From the NCBI GenBank assembly GCA_020636645.1, contig JACJXO010000002.1:434001-498000 (forward strand): a stretch of DNA of 64,000 nucleotides, written 5' to 3'. The notes below the pieces were generated by a model, which did not search any database, was not told where the DNA came from, and saw only the letters and a list, made by a program, of their open reading frames with translations. Source of the DNA: Chitinophagales bacterium (lineage in GTDB: Bacteria; Bacteroidota; Bacteroidia; Chitinophagales; BACL12). How positions within the stretch are numbered: position 1 is the first letter of the stretch; every line of letters starts with the position of its first letter. Shown here in pieces: positions 56,844-64,000 of the stretch. The position numbers and the translations under genes were made by a program.

Positions 56844-58493
56844 TTATTTCACGATGTGGAACTCCACGCGGCGGTTCATCTGATGTTCAGATTCACGGGT
56901 TGCGTTGGGGATCAGGTTGTTTGACTCACCTTCATACTTCATAGTGAACCTGCTCTGATCGATACCTTTAGAACTCAGGTATTCAATAGCAGCTTTAGCA
57001 CGGTTCTCAGAGAGTTTCAGGTTATAGTTTTCGCTGGCACGGGTGTCAGCATAACCAACCACTTCCACTTTCAGTTTAGGATATTGCTTCATGATGTCTG
57101 CAACACTTGCCAGAGATGCCACAGCATCAGGGCGAATGTTTGACTTATCCAGATCAAAGAAGATCATAGGCAGATACCAGTTGCTACCGGCGCCGCCACC
57201 CAGAGAAGCCAGGTCAATACCTTTCAGGCGCTCGTCGATGATCTCGTTCACACGGTTTTCAGTAACGAATACGTTCTGGCAGTTTTCGATTGGCATGTTC
57301 GGGGTAGAGAACGGTTCCGGATCTTCGCTGTCAGGGCAACCATCCTTGTCGCTGTCCAGAGAAACACCGTGGGTGTCAACAGGAGTACCGGCAGGAGTGT
57401 TAGGCTCACGGTCGAGGTAATCTACCACACCATCATCATCGGCGTCAGCAAGCAGGTTAGCAATATCAAACTCATTCAGTTTAGAGTAGATGAAGCCCAT
57501 CGGGTTCACTTCCCACAGCGGCTGCTGAGCGTTCTTACCGATGTTCACACCAACGGTCAGAGCAGAGAAATGATAGAAGTCAGTTGCAGAGGTCTGGGTT
57601 CCGCCCAGTTCCCACTGCTGACCATCGAGCAGGTCATCACCGGTCCAGGACAGTCTGTGTTCCACACCCAGTTCAAAGTTTCCTTTTTCACCCAGTCTCC
57701 AGAGCAGACCTGCTCCGAAGTCGCCGCTGAAACGCAGGGTCTTCACATCATCACCCTTTTCGCTTCCGTCCACATCAGCCTGAGTTTCATAGGTATCATC
57801 CATCAGGTCATCCAGCTTAGGTTCGCGATCTGCTACATCTCTGTAGTCAATGATCAGGGTGTTGTAATCATAAATGTTACCATCAGCATCCAGTGCGTTC
57901 ACCTTCACATTGTAAGACATGGCACCGATACCTGCGAACAGGTAAGGGAGGAACCTGGATTCTGCTTTGTGGAAGTTAACGTTGTTCAGGTTGAAGATGA
58001 AGTCAATACCACCACTGATGGTAGTATTCTTGAAGTTTGGAATGTACTGGGTTCCTGTGGTCAGGTAATCCACACCGGTAGAAGCGGCAGATGAGTCATT
58101 GGCAAAGTTGCCGTTGATCCTGTCGTTCTTCTCGTAGGTTACGGGGGTGTAGTTCTGTCCGTAGGTAACACCATAATTGGCATGTGCACGCACAGATACC
58201 AGGTAACCCCATCCTTTACGGATGTTCAGACCAACGCCCATAGGAGGACCATCGTGGCCACCAAAGGGGTCAGCTGCTACGTCACCGGTTACAAACGGAA
58301 CGCCCAGGCTAAGGCCGATGTTCCACTTGCTGCGTGGTTTTGCAGGATACGCATAGTCTCCTGCTTTGAATTCATTGTGTTGTTCCATTCTGCTTTCGGG
58401 GATCCATTCGTCCTTGACGACGGACTCGATCTGAGCGAATGATGCCGTGCTGGCCAGCAGCAGAGCAATGATTAAGGTCTTGCGGGTAATCAT
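56844..58493 (-). CDS. OmpA family outer-membrane protein with thrombospondin type 3-like repeats
   Basis: 549 residues. Signal peptide MITRKTLIIALLLASTASFAQ; an N-terminal beta-barrel (25-330, NIGLSLGVPFVTGDVA, GYLVSVRAHANYGVTYGQN); Asp-rich calcium-binding repeats (DADDDGVVDYLDREPNT and SDKDGCPDSEDPEPF); and the OmpA C-terminal peptidoglycan-binding domain with DLDKSNIRPDAVASLASVADIM and the NYNLKLSENRAKAAIEYLSSKGI motif. It tethers the outer membrane to peptidoglycan. Its promoter is overlaid by a two-tier inverted repeat. Confidence 0.94.
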   Translation of the reverse strand: MITRKTLIIALLLASTASFAQIESVVKDEWIPESRMEQHNEFKAGDYAYPAKPRSKWNIGLSLGVPFVTGDVAADPFGGHDGPPMGVGLNIRKGWGYLVSVRAHANYGVTYGQNYTPVTYEKNDRINGNFANDSSAASTGVDYLTTGTQYIPNFKNTTISGGIDFIFNLNNVNFHKAESRFLPYLFAGIGAMSYNVKVNALDADGNIYDYNTLIIDYRDVADREPKLDDLMDDTYETQADVDGSEKGDDVKTLRFSGDFGAGLLWRLGEKGNFELGVEHRLSWTGDDLLDGQQWELGGTQTSATDFYHFSALTVGVNIGKNAQQPLWEVNPMGFIYSKLNEFDIANLLADADDDGVVDYLDREPNTPAGTPVDTHGVSLDSDKDGCPDSEDPEPFSTPNMPIENCQNVFVTENRVNEIIDERLKGIDLASLGGGAGSNWYLPMIFFDLDKSNIRPDAVASLASVADIMKQYPKLKVEVVGYADTRASENYNLKLSENRAKAAIEYLSSKGIDQSRFTMKYEGESNNLIPNATRESEHQMNRRVEFHIVK

Positions 58494-58525
58494 GACTTGT
58501 TTGTTTAAAAATTCTTATTTCGGCA

Positions 58526-58598
58526 CAAAACTACCTATAGACCTGCTGTAAACCAAATAAATATGAAGGCAATTCTTCATATTAAATTGTGTTTACAG
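58526..58598 (-). promoter_or_regulatory. ompA promoter with overlapping two-tier inverted repeat
   Basis: Minus-strand TTTG (58557-58554), 20 nt, then exact -7 box TAGTTTTG (58533-58526), with 32 nt to the ATG. Centred on about 58572, AATATGAAG/CTTCATATT (58560-58568 and 58575-58583) is nested inside CTGTAAAC/GTTTACAG (58546-58553 and 58591-58598). Both tiers are perfect and nearly concentric; the outer tier overlaps the edge of the -33 region. Confidence 0.65.
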
Positions 58599-58702
58599 GC
58601 CAAAGGACAGCCTTGCGGGAGCAAAACTATGCGAAAAATTGAGGTGCACAAAAAAAAACGGATGTTTTTTACGTTACAAATCAGGTAACCGTGTTACAAA
58701 AA

Positions 58703-60559
58703 TCAGCGAAGCAGGGTAACTGTACCTGTTTTTATGAGTTCTGTTCCGGTAATTGTCACAGCATTCACCTTAAAGATATAGGTGCCGATCTCCTGCTCAA
58801 CCCCATTCAGGAGCCCGTCCCAGCGGGTATTCTGGTCGTCTGCATGGAAAACCAGGTCACCCCAGCGGTTATATATATCTAATGTAACAGATTCCAGAAA
58901 ATCTGCAGAAATTCCAAACCAGTCATTAACACCATCGCCATTGGGAGTGAACGCATTAGGCACGGTGAAGTCGAGTATGACCTGAATTGTGATCTCATCT
59001 GTGGCCACACAACCAGCTTCGTCTGTAACCGTAATGATATAGGTGGTGGTAAAGGATGGAGACGCATCCGGATCCAGACAGTCCGCACAACTCAGTCCTT
59101 CTGTGGGTAACCAGCTGACAGTAACTGTTCCGGTGCTGTTGGTAGTGGCATTGATGTTTCCTGAACCACCGAATGGAATATTGATGTTGTTACCTGCGTC
59201 CACTTCCAGCTCAACGGGCTGTGTGAGCGTTTGCTCAAAACTGGCGGTGCACCCATTCATATCCTGCACTATGATCTCATAATCGCCGGCTTCAAGATTG
59301 ACAAAATTGCTGTCAGAACCGGCAGAACCATTCAGAAAAAAGGTATAGACAGGAGTTCCTCCTTCCGGATCCATATTAATGTAGCCGTCATTTCCATCAA
59401 AGCAGGTGATGTCCTGATACTCTGCCAGGTTCAGCTCCAGTAATGGCGGCTCTGTGATCTCAAATTCCAGGTTCACCACACAACCGCCCTCTTCTTCCAC
59501 AGCTACAGTATAAATACCCGGGCTAAGACCACTGATGCCGCTGGTAGTTTCACCTGAAGACCAGCTATAGGTAATGGGGCCGGAAGCACCTGTAACCGTT
59601 AGACCAACAGAACCATTGTCATCGCCAAAACAGGCGATCTGCTGTACAGAAGAATCGATATCGAACGGAGCAGCAATGGTCACTGTGGCGCTGTCGGTAT
59701 AGGTAGAGCCATCGCACAAGGTCACTTCTGCAACATAGGTTGTGGTTACATCCGGCGATACATCAATACTATCGCCCGTTCCAACCACCAGCCCGGTGCC
59801 GGCATCATACCAGGTGATGCTGCTGGGCACATACTGCCAGCTTTCATCAGTTGCTGCCCAGTCTGTGGCATTGCGCCCCGGAACTGTGTAAGCTACGGTA
59901 CCTGTCTGGTTATGGATGCCCTGGGTGGCAATGCCCAGATCCCAGGCCGGACAAACGTCCACCTCCCACAGGTGATTTTCTACCAGGTTGGTGGTTTCAT
60001 GCAGAACGAATTGAAATGTACCCTCGTAAGTAGTGCAACTGAATAAAGGCACCTCTTCAAATGTGATGATGGTTTTACGGTTGGGTGCAACACCCACTGT
60101 CTCACGATAGATACAGTTGGTGCACAATCCTGTATGCCAGTCGGTCCAGGGACCCATCACTGCGGTCTTGGGCACGCTGCTGGCTGCCGACGGAATGGGC
60201 CCGTCAGGGGTCCAGTTGGTGGCCCATCCGGCTCCGGGCACGACAAAACTGATCCAGCCATTGGAACAGATATAGAACTGGGTATAGATCTCGCCGAAGA
60301 AACAAAAATCAAAACCGATGGAATAGGGCCCCAGATAGGTATCATCCGTCATGGTCATACTGATACCTCCTATAGGTTCAGGCGAATAGGGCACTTCCTG
60401 CACAGTATATTCATCGGTTCCATAGGAGCCATCTACCAGCGCATATAAGGTGATGGTGTCATTAGAGCAGACGATGGTATCCTGATACACGGTGATAGAT
60501 TGCCCATATGAACAGGCACCTATAAAGCAACCACAAAGAGCCGATACGACCTTTTTCAT
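58703..60559 (-). CDS. Gliding-type (T9SS type B) adhesin with SprB-like repeats
   Basis: 618 residues from the ATG at 60559 (KKVVSALCGCFIGACSYGQ signal). The first part (about 25-250) is a secreted domain with aromatic and Cys-rich strands. Two SprB-like repeats follow (IACFGDDNGSVGLTVTGASG and ITCFDGNDGYINMDPEGGTP), then an Ig-like block (SWLPTEGLSCADCLDPDA) and the CHU-type C-terminal domain (FTVPNAFTPNGDGVNDWFGI, LDIYNRWGDLVF, to GTVTLLR). That domain directs type B export, typical of gliding adhesins. Likely a surface adhesin. Confidence 0.93.
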   Translation of the reverse strand: MKKVVSALCGCFIGACSYGQSITVYQDTIVCSNDTITLYALVDGSYGTDEYTVQEVPYSPEPIGGISMTMTDDTYLGPYSIGFDFCFFGEIYTQFYICSNGWISFVVPGAGWATNWTPDGPIPSAASSVPKTAVMGPWTDWHTGLCTNCIYRETVGVAPNRKTIITFEEVPLFSCTTYEGTFQFVLHETTNLVENHLWEVDVCPAWDLGIATQGIHNQTGTVAYTVPGRNATDWAATDESWQYVPSSITWYDAGTGLVVGTGDSIDVSPDVTTTYVAEVTLCDGSTYTDSATVTIAAPFDIDSSVQQIACFGDDNGSVGLTVTGASGPITYSWSSGETTSGISGLSPGIYTVAVEEEGGCVVNLEFEITEPPLLELNLAEYQDITCFDGNDGYINMDPEGGTPVYTFFLNGSAGSDSNFVNLEAGDYEIIVQDMNGCTASFEQTLTQPVELEVDAGNNINIPFGGSGNINATTNSTGTVTVSWLPTEGLSCADCLDPDASPSFTTTYIITVTDEAGCVATDEITIQVILDFTVPNAFTPNGDGVNDWFGISADFLESVTLDIYNRWGDLVFHADDQNTRWDGLLNGVEQEIGTYIFKVNAVTITGTELIKTGTVTLLR

Positions 60560-60612
60560 GTTTTCCAAAGATATCAAATTATAAACAGCCGGATCATCAG
60601 CCGGATGTCAGA

Positions 60613-61275
60613 TCAATCCATCGCCCGGTTCAGAAATTCATTCAGTGGCAACAGGGCTTCCATGGTCCTGACCACCTCTTTTTCGAACTTTTTATCCTGC
60701 AGTTCTGCCTCTGAAAAACCCCGGAAGGCTACATAGCTTTTTTGTTTCAGATGTTCCAGTCCCGGATGGTCTGCTGCATAACCCTTAGGTCTCGTCTTTA
60801 GTTTTTCATCTGACAATTCACCAAAATACTTTTTAAAGTTCTTGGCTTCCAGAATGGACTCAAATTCCTTCAGGTTATAATCGATCTCCTGCCTGATGGC
60901 TGCGAGCCTGTCTTTATCGGGCATCCAGACACCACCGCCAGCTATGCTGTTGCTGCCGGCTTCCAAGTGCAGGTAATATCCGGCCTGAGGGCTTTTCTTT
61001 CCTCCGGAACTCAACACAGCCCCGAAGTTGGTTTTATAGGGTGATTTATCGTTCGAAAATCGTACATCTCTGTTGATGCGGAACAGTGTGGACGCAGGTT
61101 CAACAGCAGCCAATCCGGGGTCGAATGCAGACATGCCATCCAGTACGGCGGCAATGACCTCCAGCACATTGACCCTGGCAGTTTCATAGGCTTTACGGTT
61201 GGATTGGAACCATTCGCGATTGTTGTTTTTTTCCAGTTGCCTGAGAAACTGCAGAGTAGAACGATGAACGGGCAT
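60613..61275 (-). CDS. DUF2461 family protein
   Basis: 220 residues from the ATG at 61275 (PVHRSTLQFLRQLEKNNNREWFQSNRKAYETAR). Family signatures: LFRINRDVRFSNDKSPYKTNFGAVLSSGGKKSPQAGYYLHLEAG, GGGVWMPD, and the C-terminal LKTRPKGYAADHPGLEHLKQKSYVAFRGFSE. The DUF2461 family is widespread and of unknown function. An exact -7 box TAGATTTG (61306-61299) lies 23 nt upstream. Divergent from the ABC-F gene. Confidence 0.92.
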   Translation of the reverse strand: MPVHRSTLQFLRQLEKNNNREWFQSNRKAYETARVNVLEVIAAVLDGMSAFDPGLAAVEPASTLFRINRDVRFSNDKSPYKTNFGAVLSSGGKKSPQAGYYLHLEAGSNSIAGGGVWMPDKDRLAAIRQEIDYNLKEFESILEAKNFKKYFGELSDEKLKTRPKGYAADHPGLEHLKQKSYVAFRGFSEAELQDKKFEKEVVRTMEALLPLNEFLNRAMD

Positions 61276-61298
61276 AAACGAACGATTTGACTGACAGA

Positions 61299-61329
61299 CA
61301 AATCTACCCATATCTCTGCAATACCTTTG
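61299..61329. promoter_or_regulatory. Back-to-back -7 boxes of DUF2461 (-) and ABC-F (+) genes
   Basis: Minus-strand TAGATTTG (61306-61299) and plus-strand TACCTTTG (61322-61329), both exact matches. The plus box ends 4 nt before the ABC-F ATG, so that mRNA is probably leaderless. Here the minus box is on the left, the ordinary divergent layout. Confidence 0.6.
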
Positions 61330-61333
61330 CAGC

Positions 61334-63256
61334 ATGATCGCGATTCAGAATCTGAGCCTGCATTTTGGCGGCCAGACCATTTTTGAGGGTATCAGCTGCA
61401 CCCTCCGGGAAGGAGAAAGGGTTGGACTGGTGGGGAAGAACGGCGCAGGCAAGTCCACCCTGCTTCGTGTGTTGTCTGGAGAACAGGAAGTTCGAAACGG
61501 GCAGGTTGTTTTGCCGAAAGGTGACACCATTGGCTATCTGAAGCAGGAACTGAGCAACCTCAAAGGCAGAACGGTATATGAAGAAACTGTATCAGCTTTT
61601 GATGAAGCCCTGCGCATCGAAGCCAGACTAACCGCCATTGAAAAAGAACTCGAACAGCATACAGATACAGAATCAACAACCTTTCACGACCTGATGGAAG
61701 AAATGCATGAACTCAGCCATCGTTTTGAGATCATGGACGTGGGCTCTGTAGAAAAGCAGGTGGAGCAGGTGCTTACCGGTCTGGGTTTTGACCGCAACGA
61801 CCTGCAGCGACCGGTAGAGACCTTCAGTGGTGGCTGGCAGATGCGCATAGAACTGGCAAAGATCCTGTTGCGAAAACCGGAGATCGTGCTGCTGGATGAA
61901 CCTACCAACCACCTGGACATTGAAAGTATCCAGTGGCTGGAACAGTATCTGCAAACCTATCCCGGAGCCATCGTCCTGGTATCGCATGACCGGAGTTTTC
62001 TGGATAATGTGACCAACCGCACCATCGAGATCGTGAACGGAAAGATCTATGATTATCCGGTGGCCTACACAGACTTCACCGCCCTGCGACAGGAACGCAT
62101 TGAACTCCAGTCTGCTGCCCAGCGTAACCAGGAAAAACACATTGAACACACCGAACAACTCATTGAAAAATTCCGCTATAAGGCCAGCAAGGCGAAATTC
62201 GCCCAGACACTGATCCACAAGCTGGAAAAAATGGATCGCATTGAAGTGGACGATGAAGAATCGGCCTCTATACAGTTCGTCTTTCCACAACCTCCTCGTT
62301 CCGGTAAACTGGTTGTGGAGGCCAGTGGATTATCTAAAAGTTACGGATCAAAAGAAGTGCTTCGCGACCTGCAGTTTAACATTGAAAGAGGTGACCGCAT
62401 TGCCCTGCTCGGTAAGAACGGAGAAGGCAAATCCACACTGAGCCGAATCATTGCCAGCATAGAACCCTACACCGGTACCTGCCGCCTTGGACATAATGTT
62501 ACGGTAGGTTACTATGCCCAGAATCAGGCAGATACCCTGAAGGGGGATGAGAGTGTGTTCGATGTCATTGATCAGGTTGCAACAGGCGAGATACGTACAA
62601 AAATAAGAGGCCTGCTTGGTGCCTTCCTCTTCCGTGGCGATGCCATTTACAAAAAAGTGAGTGTGTTATCCGGTGGCGAAAAATCGCGACTGGCACTTTG
62701 TCGTTTGCTGCTGCAACCATCCAATCTGCTCATACTGGATGAGCCCACCAACCACCTCGATATGCGCAGCAAGGATGTACTCAAGGAAGCACTGTTGCGT
62801 TTTGATGGTACGGTCATTCTGGTATCGCATGACCGGGAGTTTTTGCAGGGCATGACCAACAGGATCTTTCATGTAGCCAACCTGGGAATCAAAGAATATC
62901 TGGGTGATGTACATGACTACCTGGAAAGCAGGAAACAGGAAACTACAGGCTCCATTGGTCAGGTCAGCAAGCCGAAGAAGGGTCAGGCAGAAAAAGCAGA
63001 TTACATCAAGCGCAAGGAGCAGGAAAAAAACCAGCGCAAACTGGAGCGTGCAGTGCAGCAGGCTGAACAGGAGATCCATACACTGGAGAAGTCTATTGCA
63101 GATATGGAATTGAAGCTGAAGGATCCGGAGTTTTTTAAAAAACTGGCGCATGATGATCCCTTCTTTGCACAGTATGAAGCTGAGAAAGAAAAACTGGAGA
63201 AAGCCATGGGTGTGTGGGAAAGGGCTGCCGCAGAACTCGAAGCACTGAAGCCATGA
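61334..63256 (+). CDS. ABC-F family ATPase, Uup-like
   Basis: 640 residues with two ABC domains. Walker A GKNGAGKSTLL and GKNGEGKSTLS, signatures FSGGWQMRIELAKIL and LSGGEKSRLALCRLL, and Walker B segments VLLDEPTNHLDIESIQWLEQ and LILDEPTNHLDMRSKD. A linker (about 230-310) joins the domains. The C-terminal ~100 residues are a charged coiled coil (KRKEQEKNQRKLERAVQQAEQEI), as in Uup. There are no transmembrane helices. ABC-F proteins act on ribosomes or translation. The 54-residue membrane protein gene overlaps its stop by 4 bp. Confidence 0.93.
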   Translation: MIAIQNLSLHFGGQTIFEGISCTLREGERVGLVGKNGAGKSTLLRVLSGEQEVRNGQVVLPKGDTIGYLKQELSNLKGRTVYEETVSAFDEALRIEARLTAIEKELEQHTDTESTTFHDLMEEMHELSHRFEIMDVGSVEKQVEQVLTGLGFDRNDLQRPVETFSGGWQMRIELAKILLRKPEIVLLDEPTNHLDIESIQWLEQYLQTYPGAIVLVSHDRSFLDNVTNRTIEIVNGKIYDYPVAYTDFTALRQERIELQSAAQRNQEKHIEHTEQLIEKFRYKASKAKFAQTLIHKLEKMDRIEVDDEESASIQFVFPQPPRSGKLVVEASGLSKSYGSKEVLRDLQFNIERGDRIALLGKNGEGKSTLSRIIASIEPYTGTCRLGHNVTVGYYAQNQADTLKGDESVFDVIDQVATGEIRTKIRGLLGAFLFRGDAIYKKVSVLSGGEKSRLALCRLLLQPSNLLILDEPTNHLDMRSKDVLKEALLRFDGTVILVSHDREFLQGMTNRIFHVANLGIKEYLGDVHDYLESRKQETTGSIGQVSKPKKGQAEKADYIKRKEQEKNQRKLERAVQQAEQEIHTLEKSIADMELKLKDPEFFKKLAHDDPFFAQYEAEKEKLEKAMGVWERAAAELEALKP

Positions 63257-63417
63257 ACAGCGGCGACTGGATTCAGGTGGGTGGACTGATGTTCCTGGTC
63301 ATACTGGCCATCGCTATCTGCTGGATCTGGCTGCACCTGAACTGGTACTATGCCTTGCCTATCACGGTATTATCAGGTACAACGGTCTGGTGGCTGCACA
63401 GACAGATTCCCTGGTGA
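63253..63417 (+). CDS. Small two-helix membrane protein overlapping the ABC-F gene
   Basis: 54 residues starting at the ATGA overlap with the ABC-F stop, so translational coupling is likely. It has two hydrophobic segments (WIQVGGLMFLVILAIAICWIWLHL and YYALPITVLSGTTVWWLH), ending in RQIPW. I do not recognise a family. The stop codon is immediately followed by the stop of the convergent 43-residue gene (TGATCA), with no spacer. A candidate partner of the ABC-F protein or a general membrane protein; function unknown. Confidence 0.6.
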   Translation: MNSGDWIQVGGLMFLVILAIAICWIWLHLNWYYALPITVLSGTTVWWLHRQIPW

Positions 63418-63549
63418 TCATCGAAAGAGATTGATAAGAAGTATGATGACCAGGGCGATGAGGCCGAACCATAGCAATTGCCTGTTTGTTTCAGGATTGA
63501 ATCCGGGATCATCCGGATCTGTTGGTTTGTTGGATGGCGGAAAGAACAT
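63418..63549 (-). CDS. Tiny single-pass membrane protein
   Basis: 43 residues: a Pro/Asp-rich head (FFPPSNKPTDPDDPGFNPETNRQ written in two parts: FFPPSNKPTDPDDPG, FNPETNRQ) followed by one hydrophobic helix (LLWFGLIALVIILLINLF). It is small but supported by an exact -7 box (TACTTTTG, 63577-63570) 20 nt before its ATG and by a stop that abuts the convergent gene. The region would otherwise be empty. Function unknown. Confidence 0.5.
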   Translation of the reverse strand: MFFPPSNKPTDPDDPGFNPETNRQLLWFGLIALVIILLINLFR

Positions 63550-63556
63550 ACCGTAC

Positions 63557-63577
63557 TACCTTTGTACCACAAAAGTA
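63557..63577. promoter_or_regulatory. Interlocked divergent promoters: DUF2911 (+) and 43-residue gene (-)
   Basis: Plus-strand TACCTTTG (63557-63564) and minus-strand TACTTTTG (63577-63570), both exact -7 matches, 5 bp apart, plus box on the left. DUF2911 starts 15 nt after its box. Confidence 0.6.
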
Positions 63578-63579
63578 AG

Positions 63580-64000
63580 ATGATGAAACGTATTCAGCTG
63601 TCGCTCGTATTGTCACTCGTAATTGGCATGGCTGCCTGTACAGACAATGCACAACAGGGCAAGACCCGCGAAGACCATGAAACTTCGCCTGAAAATAAAG
63701 AGAACCGGGTAAGCCCGGCCACCTCCACTACTGCTGATCTGCATGGCAATACTGTAACTGTGCAATACGGAAGTCCGAGGGTAAAGGGGCGTGTCATCTG
63801 GGGCGGACTGGTACCATATGGTCAGGTCTGGCGCACAGGTGCCAACGAAGCCACCACGATCACCTTCAGCCAGGATGTTCTGATAGAAGGGCAGCTGCTT
63901 AAAGCTGACACCTACAGCCTGTTCACGATTCCTGAAGCAGACCAGTGGATCATCATTTTCAACCTGGAGGAAAAACAATGGGGAGCGTTCAAATATGATC
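63580..64000 (+). CDS. DUF2911 domain lipoprotein (3' end outside window)
   Basis: The first 140 residues are in the window. Signal MMKRIQLSLVLSLVIGMAACTDN has a lipobox (MAAC). A Glu/Ser-rich linker is followed by the DUF2911 domain: VTVQYGSPRVKGRVIWGGLVPYGQVWRTGANEATTITFSQDVLIEGQLLKADTYSLFTIPE. The domain is common in Bacteroidota and of unknown function. Start is ATG at 63580 or 63583; both fit. Probable outer-membrane or periplasmic lipoprotein. Confidence 0.88.
   Translation, partial: MMKRIQLSLVLSLVIGMAACTDNAQQGKTREDHETSPENKENRVSPATSTTADLHGNTVTVQYGSPRVKGRVIWGGLVPYGQVWRTGANEATTITFSQDVLIEGQLLKADTYSLFTIPEADQWIIIFNLEEKQWGAFKYD

Overview
The window is a stretch of chromosome from a Bacteroidota bacterium. 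The evidence is internal. Seven proteins or fragments carry type IX secretion (T9SS) C-terminal sorting or gliding-type domains. There are pirin, DUF3179, DUF2461, DUF2911, DUF1572 and TrpF-like families. Many genes have the Bacteroidota -7 box TAnnTTTG close to the start codon, and classical Shine-Dalgarno sites are scarce. Base composition is near 50% GC, with one AT-rich island. Mevalonate decarboxylase and a GHMP kinase point to the mevalonate route, which favours a Flavobacteriales- or Saprospiria-like lineage; that placement is inference. No phage, insertion sequence, CRISPR array, origin or rRNA was seen.

Layout. 1-4.5 kb: end of a beta-barrel protein, a small lipoprotein, pirin, and a tolC-hlyD efflux pair. 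4.6-12.3 kb: a UvrD/PcrA helicase overlapping a sulfotransferase-like gene, then an AT-rich block of two T9SS paralogues and a T9SS fragment on the opposite strand, then a class IV aminotransferase. 12.3-17.1 kb: acpP-fabF-rnc, and the convergent iscS-iscU-iscA operon. 17.3-26.8 kb: methylmalonyl-CoA epimerase, M61 peptidase, DinB-like protein, a propeller-amidohydrolase fusion, acyl-CoA synthetase and thiL. 26.9-32 kb: T9SS SGNH protein, EEP phosphohydrolase with dgkA, DUF2892, MeaB GTPase and an outer-membrane protein. 32.1-32.65 kb: two tRNAs flanking a 154-bp tandem repeat. 32.7-39.5 kb: nitroreductase, DUF3179, T9SS protein, trmB, an alkyltransferase-like protein, a TrpF-like protein, mvaD and a GHMP kinase. 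39.9-46.3 kb: sucA-sucB-lpdA plus a secreted EEP nuclease. 46.4-56.7 kb: nucleotidyl/glycosyltransferase, AI-2E exporter, T9SS metalloprotease, a FAD oxidoreductase/polyferredoxin pair, and a three-gene membrane glycosyltransferase operon. 56.8-64 kb: OmpA, gliding-type adhesin, DUF2461, an ABC-F ATPase, two tiny membrane proteins and DUF2911.

Most genes are housekeeping: fatty-acid synthesis, Fe-S assembly, TCA cycle, isoprenoids and propionate metabolism. Surface and secreted proteins are interspersed. The most unusual signals are regulatory and architectural. Divergent gene pairs have interlocked -7 boxes. Several -7 boxes lie 3-8 nt from the start codon, implying leaderless mRNAs. A Fur/PerR-like palindrome sits at the iscS start site, and a two-tier inverted repeat sits on the ompA promoter. 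Other candidates are the tRNA-flanked tandem repeat and the FAD/polyferredoxin module. No wholly new system is proven from sequence alone.
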